Source of the DNA: Chitinophaga ginsengisegetis
Lineage (GTDB): Bacteria > Bacteroidota > Bacteroidia > Chitinophagales > Chitinophagaceae
Direction: 5' to 3'
DNA length: 64,000 nt
Assembly (NCBI RefSeq): GCF_900168065.1
Contig: NZ_FUZZ01000001.1
Coordinates: 1,240,001 to 1,304,000 of the forward strand
In this document: one piece after another, positions 42,682-52,133 of the stretch
Layout of the letters: each line of letters starts with the position of its first letter
How positions within the stretch are numbered: position 1 is the first letter of the stretch
Position numbers and translations under genes: made by a program
Notes under the pieces: generated by a model
Databases searched by the model: none
Told to the model about the DNA's origin: nothing
The model's input: the letters and a program-made list of their open reading frames with translations, nothing else

Positions 42682-45600
42682 ATGGCACTATCAGCAAAAT
42701 CAGCAGTATCAGGATGCTTCGTACCACTATGTGTGGTATGTTTTCTCGCTCTCTTCTCCTTTTCTGCGTCTGCGCAGAAGAGAGCGATTACGGGCACTGT
42801 CGCCGATTCATCCGGCACGCCTGTTATTGGCGCCACCGTCAGGGAAAAAGGTGGCAAGGCCGTCACCACCTGCGGCGCCGACGGTACCTTTAAATTAACT
42901 GTAGATGAAAAAAATTCGCTGGTCATTTCCAGTATCGGGTTCCTCAATACGGAAGTACCGGTAGGCAGCAAAACAACGTTCGCCATTACTTTAACCAGCA
43001 ACACTTCCGCGCTGAATGCAGTGGTAGTAACGGCATTGGGCGTAAAACGGGAAAAGCGCAACCTTACCTTCAGCTCCCAGCAACTGAATGGCGAGGAACT
43101 GTTAAAAACGAAGGAACCCAACCTGGTGAATACACTGGCCGGCAAGGTACCGGGCATACAGATCACCAGTTCCTCCGGCAATGCAGGGGCCTCCTCCCGC
43201 ATCGTTATCAGGGGCAACTCTTCTCCAACCGGGGAAAACCAGGCGTTGTTTGTAATTGACGGCGTGCCGGTGGATAACAGTGAAACCGGCAATATCGGCG
43301 GCGGAGCGGCGGGCTCCGGCGTAAACCGCATCGCAGATATTGATCCTGCTATTATTGAAAATGTGAACATCCTGAAAGGCGCCGCCGCTACTGCGTTGTA
43401 CGGTTCTTCCGGCGCCCGTGGCGTGGTACTCATTACCACCAAAAACGGCGGTGTGGATAAAAAGCCGGTGTTCAATTTTTCGTCAGACGCTTCGTTTGAG
43501 CATCCGCTGTTGCCGGAACGCCAAAATATTTACGGACAGGGTACCACCGGTATCTTTTATAACGGTGAGGATGCCGACAGGAAAACAAGCCTTTCCTGGG
43601 GCCCACGCATGGATACCCTCAAAGTAAACGGTCAACCGGCTCCTACCTACGACCCGTACGATTTTTTCCGTACCGGTATTACTACCAACAATACTATTTC
43701 TGCCTCCGGCAGTAACAATAATTCCAACTACTTTCTCAGCTACTCCTATTTCAACCAGAAAGGCGTAATGCCGGGAAATGACTTTAAGCGGCATTCCTTT
43801 TTTGCCAAGTACAATTCCAGGATAGGCAAGTATGTAAACACTACTTTCCAGATGGGATACAACAACTCAAAACAGGACAGGCTCCCGGAAGGCGCCAGCA
43901 ACGGGCCGTTGTTTGTACTGCTGCTGCAGCCGGTATCGTGGAATCCTTACCCGGTACTCATGCCGGACGGCACCCAGCGCGGCTACCGCTATTCCAGGAA
44001 TATGCCCCTGTGGACGCTCGACAATATCAGCAACGATTCAAAAGTTAACAGGTTTCTCCCGGTATTTACGGCCAATATCACTCCTACCAGCTGGCTTACA
44101 ATTACAGAAAGACTGGGCGCGGATATTTACACGGAGTCCGATAAGTACATAGAACATCCAAGTCCGCAGATCGGGCTCACAGGACAGATCAGGAACCAGA
44201 ACATCAACTTCCGGCAATTCAACAATGACCTGATCATCAACGCCACAAAAACATTTGGCAAATTCAATGTGAACCTGCTGCTCGGTAATAATATCTATAC
44301 TACTTACATCCAGTATATGAATATTAATGGCACCGGGTTAAACATCAACGATTTTAACAACTTATCATCCGGCAGCACCATCACCGGTACTGAAAGTTAT
44401 ACCCAGACCAGGAAAGTAGGCTTCTACTCACAGGCTAATATTGAGTACAACCGCTTCCTTAACCTGTCTTTAACCGGCAGGTACGACGGCAGTTCCGTGC
44501 TCAATCCCGATAAAAACTTCTACCCTTACGGGTCTGCTGCCGCCAGCTTTATCTTCTCCGAATTCCTGGGACAGAAGGCTTCCAATATCATAAACTTCGG
44601 AAAGGTGCGGCTGAGTTATGCTACAGTAGGTAACGACGGCGTAGGGGCGTACGCGTTATCTACCCCTTATGTGCAGGCAGGCAGGAACACGAATGCCGGT
44701 TTTTTCCAATTCCCGTTCCAGGGGCAGCAGGGATTTTTACTGACAACCGCGTTGGGTAACCCCACACTCATCAATGAACGGCTCAATGAATATGAAGCAG
44801 GACTTGAAATGCGTTTCCTGAACGACAGGATTAACTTTGAAGGATCTTATTTTAGCCGCCGCTCCAAGAATGGACTCATACCAGGTTCACAAATCACCAA
44901 TGCCACCGGCTACAGCAATACCACTTTTAACTCAGCAGAAATATCCAACAAAGGGATAGAGCTGCTGCTTGGCGCTACTCCGGTGAAGACAAAAGATTTC
45001 AGCTGGAATATTACCCTGAACTTTTCGAAGATCAAAAACGAAGTGCTTACCCTGGGACCAGACATTGATCAGCTGGGACGCCTGATCAAAGGGCAACCTT
45101 ATAACGTGTTCTTTGGCAACCGTTATAAACGCGCCAGCAACGGAGAGCTGCTTATCGACGCCGGTGGCTTACCGGTAGTAGATCCGCAACAGGGCATTGT
45201 AGGCGATATTAACCCTGATTGGCTGGCCGGTATGGATAACAGCTTCCGCTATAAACAGTTCAGCCTTTCCTTTTTCTTCGACATGAAAAAAGGCGGCGAT
45301 GTGCAAAATGATGTAGAGTCAGCCGGTTTCTACTACGGCACGGCGAAAGTAACTGCTACCCGCGGTAGCATGGTGGTGAAAGGCATCAGCGAAGTGGATG
45401 GAAAGCCTAACACTGTGGCAGTAGACGCGCAAACTTACTACCAGACCAGGCAATACGAATCTACCATCCAGGATGGTACTTATATCAAGCTGCGGAATGT
45501 AAGTCTCTCTTACCTCCTGCCGGCTTCCTTCCTGGCTAAAACACCATTCAAATCTGCTTCGCTGGCAGTATCCGGCAGAAATCTCTGGATCTACAGTCCG

Positions 45601-45723
45601 CATTTTACCGGTGCTGATCCGGAAGTAAGTTCCTATGGCACGGGCAACAGCTCACAGGGCATCTATGCGTTTTCCACGCCTACAGCACGCTCTATCAACT
45701 TTTCACTGAAATTCAGTTTTTAG
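42682..45723 (+). CDS. SusC/RagA family TonB-linked outer membrane transporter
   Basis: 1013 residues. Signal peptide ending SASAQ, then a carboxypeptidase-like domain (about 33-115, GTVADSSGTPVIGATVRE), a TonB box (NAVVVTALG), plug (about 130-250, GKVPGIQITSSSGNAGASS and FVIDGVPVDN) and barrel, ending SLKFSF. There is no STN domain. It imports oligosaccharides or other ligands with its SusD partner, encoded immediately downstream. The substrate is unknown because no enzyme genes are attached. Confidence 0.93.
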   Translation: MALSAKSAVSGCFVPLCVVCFLALFSFSASAQKRAITGTVADSSGTPVIGATVREKGGKAVTTCGADGTFKLTVDEKNSLVISSIGFLNTEVPVGSKTTFAITLTSNTSALNAVVVTALGVKREKRNLTFSSQQLNGEELLKTKEPNLVNTLAGKVPGIQITSSSGNAGASSRIVIRGNSSPTGENQALFVIDGVPVDNSETGNIGGGAAGSGVNRIADIDPAIIENVNILKGAAATALYGSSGARGVVLITTKNGGVDKKPVFNFSSDASFEHPLLPERQNIYGQGTTGIFYNGEDADRKTSLSWGPRMDTLKVNGQPAPTYDPYDFFRTGITTNNTISASGSNNNSNYFLSYSYFNQKGVMPGNDFKRHSFFAKYNSRIGKYVNTTFQMGYNNSKQDRLPEGASNGPLFVLLLQPVSWNPYPVLMPDGTQRGYRYSRNMPLWTLDNISNDSKVNRFLPVFTANITPTSWLTITERLGADIYTESDKYIEHPSPQIGLTGQIRNQNINFRQFNNDLIINATKTFGKFNVNLLLGNNIYTTYIQYMNINGTGLNINDFNNLSSGSTITGTESYTQTRKVGFYSQANIEYNRFLNLSLTGRYDGSSVLNPDKNFYPYGSAAASFIFSEFLGQKASNIINFGKVRLSYATVGNDGVGAYALSTPYVQAGRNTNAGFFQFPFQGQQGFLLTTALGNPTLINERLNEYEAGLEMRFLNDRINFEGSYFSRRSKNGLIPGSQITNATGYSNTTFNSAEISNKGIELLLGATPVKTKDFSWNITLNFSKIKNEVLTLGPDIDQLGRLIKGQPYNVFFGNRYKRASNGELLIDAGGLPVVDPQQGIVGDINPDWLAGMDNSFRYKQFSLSFFFDMKKGGDVQNDVESAGFYYGTAKVTATRGSMVVKGISEVDGKPNTVAVDAQTYYQTRQYESTIQDGTYIKLRNVSLSYLLPASFLAKTPFKSASLAVSGRNLWIYSPHFTGADPEVSSYGTGNSSQGIYAFSTPTARSINFSLKFSF

Positions 45724-45751
45724 TATGCCAGCACCACTAAAATTTATCAAC

Positions 45752-47134
45752 ATGAAAAAGTCTCTTTATATACTGCTGCTCACGGGTCTTTGTTTACAGG
45801 GATGCAAAAAATTCCTGGACGTAAACACCGATCCCAACAATCCGGTAGATGTGCAGGAATCACTGATCCTGGCGCCGGCGGAACTGAACATTTCCGACAA
45901 TATCCAGGGTGGTAATGCGGGAATCATTATACAAAACTATGTACAGAACATTGCTGCCAATCAGCTGAATCCTTATGTAGGCAGTTACCAGTTGTTTAAT
46001 ATTGATATGGATGGCGACTGGTCCAACTTCTACGTAACCTCGCTCAACAACCTGATCACCCTGAATAAAAAAGCGGAAGCGAATAACAACTGGAATTATG
46101 CGGCCATTGCCAAAATACTCACCGCTTACACCCTGGGCACAGCTACGGATTTCTGGGGAGATATTCCTTATTCCAAAGCGTTTACCAGCGGCGTTTTCAC
46201 GGTGCCTTACGACAAACAGGAAGATATTTACAAAAATATCCAGTCGTTGCTCACCGATGCCATTGCCAATATCGATAAAAACAGCAGTCCAAAAAGCCCC
46301 ACCGGCGACGACTACTTCTACAACGGCAATATGAACGCCTGGCGCAAGCTCGCGTGGTCGCTGAAAGCCAGGTATTACCTGCATCTCACCAAAGCGCCCG
46401 GGTATACCGCCAAAGCGCAGGCCGAAAGTGCGATAGCTGCTTTAAAGCAAGGCATGACATCCAACACAGACGATCTTAAATTCAATTACGCAGGCGCAGC
46501 AGGATCGGAAAATATCTGGTACCTCACCTTTACGCCGGTAACCACCTACGTGATGAATGCCACACTGATAGATTCATTGCGTAACCGGAATGATCCCCGG
46601 CTGTCAAAGATGATTGCTCCCGCCACGGCAACAGGATTATATACCGGCAGAAAGATCGGTACCCCCACAGGAGACCTGGCGAAGTACTCTTACCCCGCTG
46701 CATTCTATGGCGCCAAAGCATCTTCCAATTATATATTCAATTATTCTGAAACACTATTCATACAGGCAGAAGCCCTGCTAATCACCAGTGGTTACGCCGC
46801 AGCACAGCCGGTGTATGTAAATGCGATCAACTCCCATCTGTCAAAACTCGGGATTGATACTACCTCCGCTGCCGCCACCGCCTATGTAAACAGCCGTAAA
46901 CTAACCAGCAGCAATGCACTACAGCTGATCATGGAAGAAAAAGCAGTAGCCAATATCTTCAATTTTGAAACGTACAACGACTGGAGAAGAACCGGTTTCC
47001 CGAAATTGCAGAAAGTAGACGGCGCATTGATAGATATCCCCCGCCGGTTATTATATCCGCAAAGCGAGATATTAACAAATGCACAACCGCAACAAACAGC
47101 TATCCAGAGTACAAAGATTTGGTGGGATAATTAA
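45752..47134 (+). CDS. SusD/RagB family nutrient-binding lipoprotein
   Basis: 460 residues from the ATG at 45752, which gives the lipoprotein signal (LLLTGLCLQGCKKF); the frame opens at 45725. The order DVNTDPNNPVDV, then TLGTATDFWGDIPYSKAF and FIQAEALLI, marks the SusD-like_2 branch. It forms the lid on the SusC transporter at the cell surface. A terminator follows, so this is a two-gene unit. Confidence 0.92.
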   Translation: MKKSLYILLLTGLCLQGCKKFLDVNTDPNNPVDVQESLILAPAELNISDNIQGGNAGIIIQNYVQNIAANQLNPYVGSYQLFNIDMDGDWSNFYVTSLNNLITLNKKAEANNNWNYAAIAKILTAYTLGTATDFWGDIPYSKAFTSGVFTVPYDKQEDIYKNIQSLLTDAIANIDKNSSPKSPTGDDYFYNGNMNAWRKLAWSLKARYYLHLTKAPGYTAKAQAESAIAALKQGMTSNTDDLKFNYAGAAGSENIWYLTFTPVTTYVMNATLIDSLRNRNDPRLSKMIAPATATGLYTGRKIGTPTGDLAKYSYPAAFYGAKASSNYIFNYSETLFIQAEALLITSGYAAAQPVYVNAINSHLSKLGIDTTSAAATAYVNSRKLTSSNALQLIMEEKAVANIFNFETYNDWRRTGFPKLQKVDGALIDIPRRLLYPQSEILTNAQPQQTAIQSTKIWWDN

Positions 47135-47158
47135 AACAGGCATTCCCGGCATACATTT

Positions 47159-47190
47159 AAAATCCGCTCCAGTAGCGGATTTTATTTTTT
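47159..47190 (+). terminator. rho-independent terminator of SusCD pair
   Basis: AAAATCCGCT pairs with AGCGGATTTT around a 5-base loop and is followed by a T-rich run. It lies 24 bases after the SusD stop. Confidence 0.85.
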
Positions 47191-47245
47191 TAGCCCCTAC
47201 CAGGGAAAGCCCCGGCAATCATCCGTCAAATAATTTTAAGTTTGT

Positions 47246-47271
47246 GGGTGATAAAACGCGCTTTCCGGTAT
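47246..47271 (+). promoter_or_regulatory. candidate ECF promoter, copy 1
   Basis: GGGTGATAAA, 9 bases, then CCGGTAT, ending 26 bases before the ECF sigma start codon. The same two blocks with the same spacing recur at 47859. Candidate autoregulated promoter. Confidence 0.6.
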
Positions 47272-47297
47272 ATAGTATTGACTAAGTTCATAATTGT

Positions 47298-47852
47298 ATG
47301 CAAACAATATCAGACAATGCCCTGCTTAATATGCTTAGAAGTGAGGATAACGCTTCTTTTGAGATATTGTATCAATACTATTTTCCTACTATTGCCACCT
47401 ATATTATTAATAACTACGGGCAAAATGAGGATGCGGAAGATATTTTCCAGGAAGCAATTATTGTATTGCTTCAAAAAGTGAGACAACCCGGTTTCTTACT
47501 TACCGCCTCCCTGAAAACGTATCTTTTTTCCATTGCCAGGAACCTCTGGCTAAAATATCTGCGGGATAATAAGTTGCTGCCCGTAGAAGATGTATCCGTG
47601 TATTCATGCACAACAGAAGATTTTCCAATAGAACTGCACCAGGAAAAAAGTAAGGATGAAAAAGTACAATCCTGGATATCCAGGATCACAGGGCATTGCC
47701 AGCGCATTTTAAAAGCCATCTTCTTTTACCGGGACCCCATAGAGGTATTAATGAAAAGAATGGGCTGGAAAAACAGGCATACAGCCGCCAACCAGCAATA
47801 TAAATGCATTCAACAGGTGAAGAAAATAAAGGCAAAAGAAGAAGGCAGATAG
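47298..47852 (+). CDS. ECF-type sigma factor without neighbouring anti-sigma gene
   Basis: A 184-residue sigma-70 factor. Region 2 is clear (FPTIATYIINNYGQNEDAED, then IFQEAIIVLLQKV). Region 4 is degenerate (SWISRITGHCQRILKAIFFY, MKRMGWKNRHTAANQQYKC). No anti-sigma gene is adjacent; two tiny ORFs follow instead. Promoter-like motif copies lie before this gene and before the small ORFs, which suggests autoregulation. Confidence 0.85.
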   Translation: MQTISDNALLNMLRSEDNASFEILYQYYFPTIATYIINNYGQNEDAEDIFQEAIIVLLQKVRQPGFLLTASLKTYLFSIARNLWLKYLRDNKLLPVEDVSVYSCTTEDFPIELHQEKSKDEKVQSWISRITGHCQRILKAIFFYRDPIEVLMKRMGWKNRHTAANQQYKCIQQVKKIKAKEEGR

Positions 47853-47858
47853 TTTTTT

Positions 47859-47884
47859 GGGTGATAAATTCCGGGAACCGGTAT
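47859..47884 (+). promoter_or_regulatory. candidate ECF promoter, copy 2
   Basis: The same GGGTGATAAA-N9-CCGGTAT arrangement as at 47246, lying 7 bases after the sigma stop and 31 bases before the 26-residue ORF. Confidence 0.6.
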
Positions 47885-47915
47885 TAATAGGAAATCACCT
47901 TTAAACGGTTTAATT

Positions 47916-47996
47916 ATGTCTGCAAAAACAAAAATCACGCTTTGTATTGTCTCTTTAGTATTAACAGGTATTTGCCTTTATCATTTCTTTGGTTGA
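47916..47996 (+). CDS. 26-residue single-helix membrane peptide
   Basis: The ORF encodes a short basic N-terminus (MSAKTKIT), one hydrophobic helix (LCIVSLVLTGICLYHFFG) and a stop. It is too short for ordinary gene finders. It lies 31 bases after promoter-motif copy 2. The hydrophobic design and placement suggest a real small membrane protein, perhaps a regulator of the sigma factor. Expression is unproven. Confidence 0.45.
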   Translation: MSAKTKITLCIVSLVLTGICLYHFFG

Positions 47997-48012
47997 TAAA
48001 AAAACGGTTAAA

Positions 48013-48207
48013 ATGAAAACAGCTGTCAATATTTGGGGAATAAGGGAATATGAGGGAGATGGTAAGACCTGCCCTCTTATTCCCGCTCATCTGCCCTGGT
48101 ATAAGAAAGTGACCTTAACATTTTTCCGTTTCGGGGTATGCCCCCTCTGCATTACTATGAGCGTATCGTATAGTATTGGCAAGTTTTTCAGGAGAATGAA
48201 AAAGTGA
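48013..48207 (+). CDS. small Cys-containing protein in sigma mini-operon
   Basis: About 64 residues from the ATG at 48013. The protein has three Cys (one in KTCPLIPAHLPWY, two in CPLC), an amphipathic or membrane-dipping segment (VTLTFFRFGVCPLCITM) and a basic end (GKFFRRMKK). No family is recognised. It is 16 bases after the 26-residue ORF and probably on the same transcript. It converges on the GH130 gene 7 bases away. Confidence 0.5.
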   Translation: MKTAVNIWGIREYEGDGKTCPLIPAHLPWYKKVTLTFFRFGVCPLCITMSVSYSIGKFFRRMKK

Positions 48208-48214
48208 AAAATGT

Positions 48215-49372
48215 TTACCGGGCAACGTCCTCAACAGGATCCGGATCTGCCGGGTGCTTTGGATCATAAATGGCAACTCCTACCCTGGAGTCGGCACAGC
48301 CGTAGTAGAGGTGCCATTTATGTTTAAACCATACCATCCCCTCAATAAAAACGGTTCCGCTTAAATACTGGCCCCGTTTTTCGAAAGCCTCACGAGGCCT
48401 GAAAAATGGCACGTCAAGCCGCGCAATCAAACGGGTTGGTTCGGCTTTGTCAAATAGCATCTGACCGGCACTGTATGATCCCTCCCCAAAGCGTTTATCG
48501 CCTTTGGCTGCATCGTTCCGGCCATTGTATAACAGGACGATGCCTTTATCTGTAAGCAAGGCAGGAGGGCCGCATTCGGTCATGTCGCTATCGAAATAAC
48601 CTTTCCGGGGAGATGCCAGGATCAGCAACTCGCCTTTGTCGTCAACCAAAGGTTGCCAATCGGTAAGGTTAGTAGATGTGGCAGCATACACATGCCGCTC
48701 GCCCCAATACATGAAATACTGACCGTTTAGCCTGGCAATAACCTGTTTATTACCCTTCACCTGGGTTAAGATAGATGCCGATTTAGTAGCGATGTTGAAG
48801 AATCTTCCATTATAGGCGTCCTGAAAAAGAGGCCCGTGCTTGGTCCAATGTACCAGGTCTTTTGAGGTAGCCGCTGCCAAACGCGGCACCTTACGGTTCC
48901 ATTGGGTATACAGCATTACATAGGTGCCATCTTCGGTCATTGCTATTCGCGGATCTTCGCAGCCACCGGGCCATTCAAATGTTTTCTGATCATCATCTGC
49001 CGGGAAAAGAACGGGTTCACTTTTTCGTTTGAAATGAAGGCCATCCTTGCTTTCGGCATAGCCAAGGCGTGATGTACGGGTACCAATCTTTACGCCACTG
49101 TTATCTTCAGCCCGGTAAATGACCACTACTTTACCATCTTTAACCGCTGCTCCTGGGTTAAAGGTATCGTTGATCTCCCACTTTATTTCTGACATGCTCA
49201 TTGGGTCGGTGAACATCGCAGTAGAATCCGGTGAGATGATGGGATTCTTCCCCGGTGGTCTTGAAAAACCACCCAAAGCCCAATCAGGCAAAGTATTGGC
49301 AGTTTGAGCGAACGTTATCTGGGTGATAAAAAACGACAGCATAAGAACGCTGCTGAAATATCTTTTAATCAT
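48215..49372 (-). CDS. secreted glycoside hydrolase family 130 protein
   Basis: A 385-residue protein with a signal peptide ending TFAQ, so periplasmic or surface-exposed. The five-bladed propeller motifs of GH130 are clear: NPGAAVKDGKVVVIYRAED, then RLGYAESKDGLHF, WPGGCEDPRI and ARLDVPFFRP. GH130 contains mannoside phosphorylases (cytoplasmic) and beta-1,2-mannosidases; the signal peptide points to a hydrolase. Its start overlaps the GH2 stop by 4 bases. It ends the minus-strand utilisation locus. Confidence 0.88.
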   Translation of the reverse strand: MIKRYFSSVLMLSFFITQITFAQTANTLPDWALGGFSRPPGKNPIISPDSTAMFTDPMSMSEIKWEINDTFNPGAAVKDGKVVVIYRAEDNSGVKIGTRTSRLGYAESKDGLHFKRKSEPVLFPADDDQKTFEWPGGCEDPRIAMTEDGTYVMLYTQWNRKVPRLAAATSKDLVHWTKHGPLFQDAYNGRFFNIATKSASILTQVKGNKQVIARLNGQYFMYWGERHVYAATSTNLTDWQPLVDDKGELLILASPRKGYFDSDMTECGPPALLTDKGIVLLYNGRNDAAKGDKRFGEGSYSAGQMLFDKAEPTRLIARLDVPFFRPREAFEKRGQYLSGTVFIEGMVWFKHKWHLYYGCADSRVGVAIYDPKHPADPDPVEDVAR

Positions 49373-52068
49373 AAGGTAGTCTTTATACTTTTTGAATTAA
49401 ATGCACCAGTGACCAGCACCAGGTTTTTATAATTGATTTCCGCCGGAATTTCAATATCAACATATTTAATTTCGCCGGGTAACAGGGAAAAGAAATTATC
49501 TGAATAAAAAGCGGGTGTAACACTGCTCCCGTTGGTATCCTCTAATTTTAACCGGGTGAAGAAAGACAGCGCGGCTGAAGGATTAGCAACGGTTACTTTG
49601 AGAACCATCTTTTTCTCCCTGATCTCCTTTTTAACCGATACATTCAGATTTGCCTTCTTCAGTTTATTGATGTCTGCAAACCCTGATACAGCGGGCCCTG
49701 TCATTGTCCATGCACCTTTATAACTATCTTTTGAACGCCAGTAGAATGCGTCATTGATCAACCGGCCATGTTCATCTTTTAGTGTTAATTTGATAAAATG
49801 TACCTGGGTGATATTCTCAGGAAAATCAATCTTAATAACATCATTCACTACGCCATCTGCAGGAATATTTATAGTTGTCAATTTTTTTCTTACCGGCTGC
49901 GCATCGAGGTCATAAACTGTGGCTTCTACCGTGTAACCGGTAAACGGTCTGCGATAATCATTGTAAACCGAAACGGAATTCTTCAGGTAATCGAACTGAG
50001 GATGAAGCGGAGCCAGGGCATTCTGCGAATAATACAGGGCAGCAGTGGGTTCCAGGTACCAGTCGTACATGCGGGAAGCGGTTTGCGGAAGCGGACTGTT
50101 ATGATACCAGAACAGAAAGCCCGAAGTCCAGCGATCTCCATAACTGAATTTATTGTAGTTCCAGACTTCCCATATAGCCCTGAAATTCAACGCGCCTACC
50201 AGCTGTGCTTTTTCTGCATATTCCTGTATGGAAGAAGATTCACCAAACTCATTTACTGCCTGCCGGTATTGGGTGTTCACCTGGTGAAACCCGTTGCCAT
50301 CAAGATAGGTCCACACGGAATCATTAATCGGCCACAGGTCTTTTTCCGGCATCATGCGCTTTAACGATTCATACACCGGTGTGCAGGGCGCTCCGTATTC
50401 CGGGTTAAAGCCATCAACCCGGCTGCCCCGCCGCGATGCAGTGTTTTCAAAATATTGCATCGGATTTTCATATTTGTAAGGGCTGCCATCGTGCACACCG
50501 CAACATTCGGATTGTTCCTGGTAACCGTGCGTATCATCCAAAGAAAGAATCAGCTTACCTTCTCCCGGCATCTCTTTAGATTCATTGGCGCCAACGTAAT
50601 AAGCCACCGATGCATGGTTGCGTATTCTTTTGACGGTGCTTTCCACGTTTTCCAGGTACAATGCAGTGTCTGCAGGCATCCGGGTATCACCCGTTATCCA
50701 GAACTCGTTCCAGACCAGCAAGCCAAAACGGTCGCACAGCTCATAAAAATAATCAGATTCGGCAACGCCGCCAGCCCAGAGCCGCAACAGGTTTATGCCC
50801 GCCTGACGTGTATAGCGCAGTTCGGAATACGTTCGTAGCCTGCTGTTACGCAGCATGGCTTCGGGCACCCAGTTTGTGCCGCGGATAAATACCGGCTGAC
50901 CATTCACCAGGAAGCGGCGCGATTTATCGGGTGTTTGCCGATCCGTAGTGACAGTACGTACACCAAATTGTGTATGCACATGGTGGCTTTCCTTATTCTG
51001 CACAATTGCACGCAGATCAAGATCATAGAGATAGGGTTCGCCCTTATTAACCGGCCACCATAACCTGGGATGCTGCAGTGTCAGCGCTTTAAACTCCTCC
51101 GGTGTAAATACCAGTGTCCTGGTTTCATGAGGCGCTAATGAAAAAGGCGCTGAGAACTTAATACCTGGTTGGGTGATGCTGCCCGTAATGATACCTTGCC
51201 TCGGCTGATCTGATGCATTACTAACTTCTACCGAAATGGTTTCCCTGGCCGATGTTGTATCGCGCAGCGGCAGGGAAGTTTTTACAAATGGATGCGCGAG
51301 GATTACATCACCGGTAGCAAAAAGCTCAACATCCCGCCAGATTCCGGTATTGCGGTCACGAATACCATCGGGCGCGGTAAAGTCCCAGCCCACGCTCATC
51401 AGCATGCTCACGTTTTTGCCCATCTCACCGTCGCCACCGTTATGATTTTCGCCAACAGCGCCGGTTCGTTTTGCGCCGGCTTTATCATATGCACCGGGAA
51501 AATCTACCGGCTGCACATCTACCGCCAACACATTTTTACCCTTTAAATCAGCCAGGGTTGTAATGTCAAAAGACCGGTCATTGAACATGCCTGCCATATC
51601 ACCCAGCCTGGCGCCATTTAACCAGATGGTGCAACGGTAATTAATACCGTTAAATTTAAGCCAGATACGTTTCCCTTTATAGGAAGCAGGAACACGAAAG
51701 TCGGTTCTGAACCAATAATGGTAAAACTCCCGGCCAGCATCGGCTATATCCGGAATGAGATTTCGCTTTTTGCGGTTGTTGTCGCCATAGTAAGGATCGG
51801 GATAAATTTTATTCGCTACCAGGTTGGTTAATACGGTACCGGGCACCTGTGCCGGCAACCATGCTTTGCTATCGTAATTAACAGATGATATGTCATCGCC
51901 TTTCCCTGTTTTGGCCGCTTGCTGCATCTGCCAGCGAATGGTTTCCCCGGAGTTTAGAAGGAGAGATAGATCTGCCGTGGGCCGGCAAAGGTACGCTGGC
52001 TGTTGAGCGCGTGCCGGCAACCAGGCGAGCACTATAAAAACCAGCCAGATAAAAACGTTCCGTTTCAT
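49369..52068 (-). CDS. glycoside hydrolase family 2 protein (beta-mannosidase/exo-glucosaminidase-like)
   Basis: An 899-residue secreted enzyme (signal ending ARAQQ). The sugar-binding N-domain (WLPAQVPGTVLTNL, FNGINYRCTIWLNGA) is followed by a beta sandwich, a TIM barrel, and C-terminal beta domains. E496 in VGANES is the likely acid/base and E607 in NEFGESS the likely nucleophile. The layout resembles beta-mannosidases and CsxA-type exo-beta-glucosaminidases. Paired with GH130 it suggests removal of beta-linked mannose. The exact sugar is uncertain. Confidence 0.85.
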   Translation of the reverse strand: MKRNVFIWLVFIVLAWLPARAQQPAYLCRPTADLSLLLNSGETIRWQMQQAAKTGKGDDISSVNYDSKAWLPAQVPGTVLTNLVANKIYPDPYYGDNNRKKRNLIPDIADAGREFYHYWFRTDFRVPASYKGKRIWLKFNGINYRCTIWLNGARLGDMAGMFNDRSFDITTLADLKGKNVLAVDVQPVDFPGAYDKAGAKRTGAVGENHNGGDGEMGKNVSMLMSVGWDFTAPDGIRDRNTGIWRDVELFATGDVILAHPFVKTSLPLRDTTSARETISVEVSNASDQPRQGIITGSITQPGIKFSAPFSLAPHETRTLVFTPEEFKALTLQHPRLWWPVNKGEPYLYDLDLRAIVQNKESHHVHTQFGVRTVTTDRQTPDKSRRFLVNGQPVFIRGTNWVPEAMLRNSRLRTYSELRYTRQAGINLLRLWAGGVAESDYFYELCDRFGLLVWNEFWITGDTRMPADTALYLENVESTVKRIRNHASVAYYVGANESKEMPGEGKLILSLDDTHGYQEQSECCGVHDGSPYKYENPMQYFENTASRRGSRVDGFNPEYGAPCTPVYESLKRMMPEKDLWPINDSVWTYLDGNGFHQVNTQYRQAVNEFGESSSIQEYAEKAQLVGALNFRAIWEVWNYNKFSYGDRWTSGFLFWYHNSPLPQTASRMYDWYLEPTAALYYSQNALAPLHPQFDYLKNSVSVYNDYRRPFTGYTVEATVYDLDAQPVRKKLTTINIPADGVVNDVIKIDFPENITQVHFIKLTLKDEHGRLINDAFYWRSKDSYKGAWTMTGPAVSGFADINKLKKANLNVSVKKEIREKKMVLKVTVANPSAALSFFTRLKLEDTNGSSVTPAFYSDNFFSLLPGEIKYVDIEIPAEINYKNLVLVTGAFNSKSIKTTL

Positions 52069-52133
52069 TGTAAAAGCATCCGATATAAAGGAAGAAACGT
52101 CCGCGGAAATGATCCGCGGACTTTGTTATAAGA

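Noticed and set aside
49321..49330. GGGTGATAAA inside the GH130 coding region
   Set aside because: It matches the first half of the ECF promoter motif, but the CCGGTAT block is missing at the required spacing and the site is within a coding sequence.
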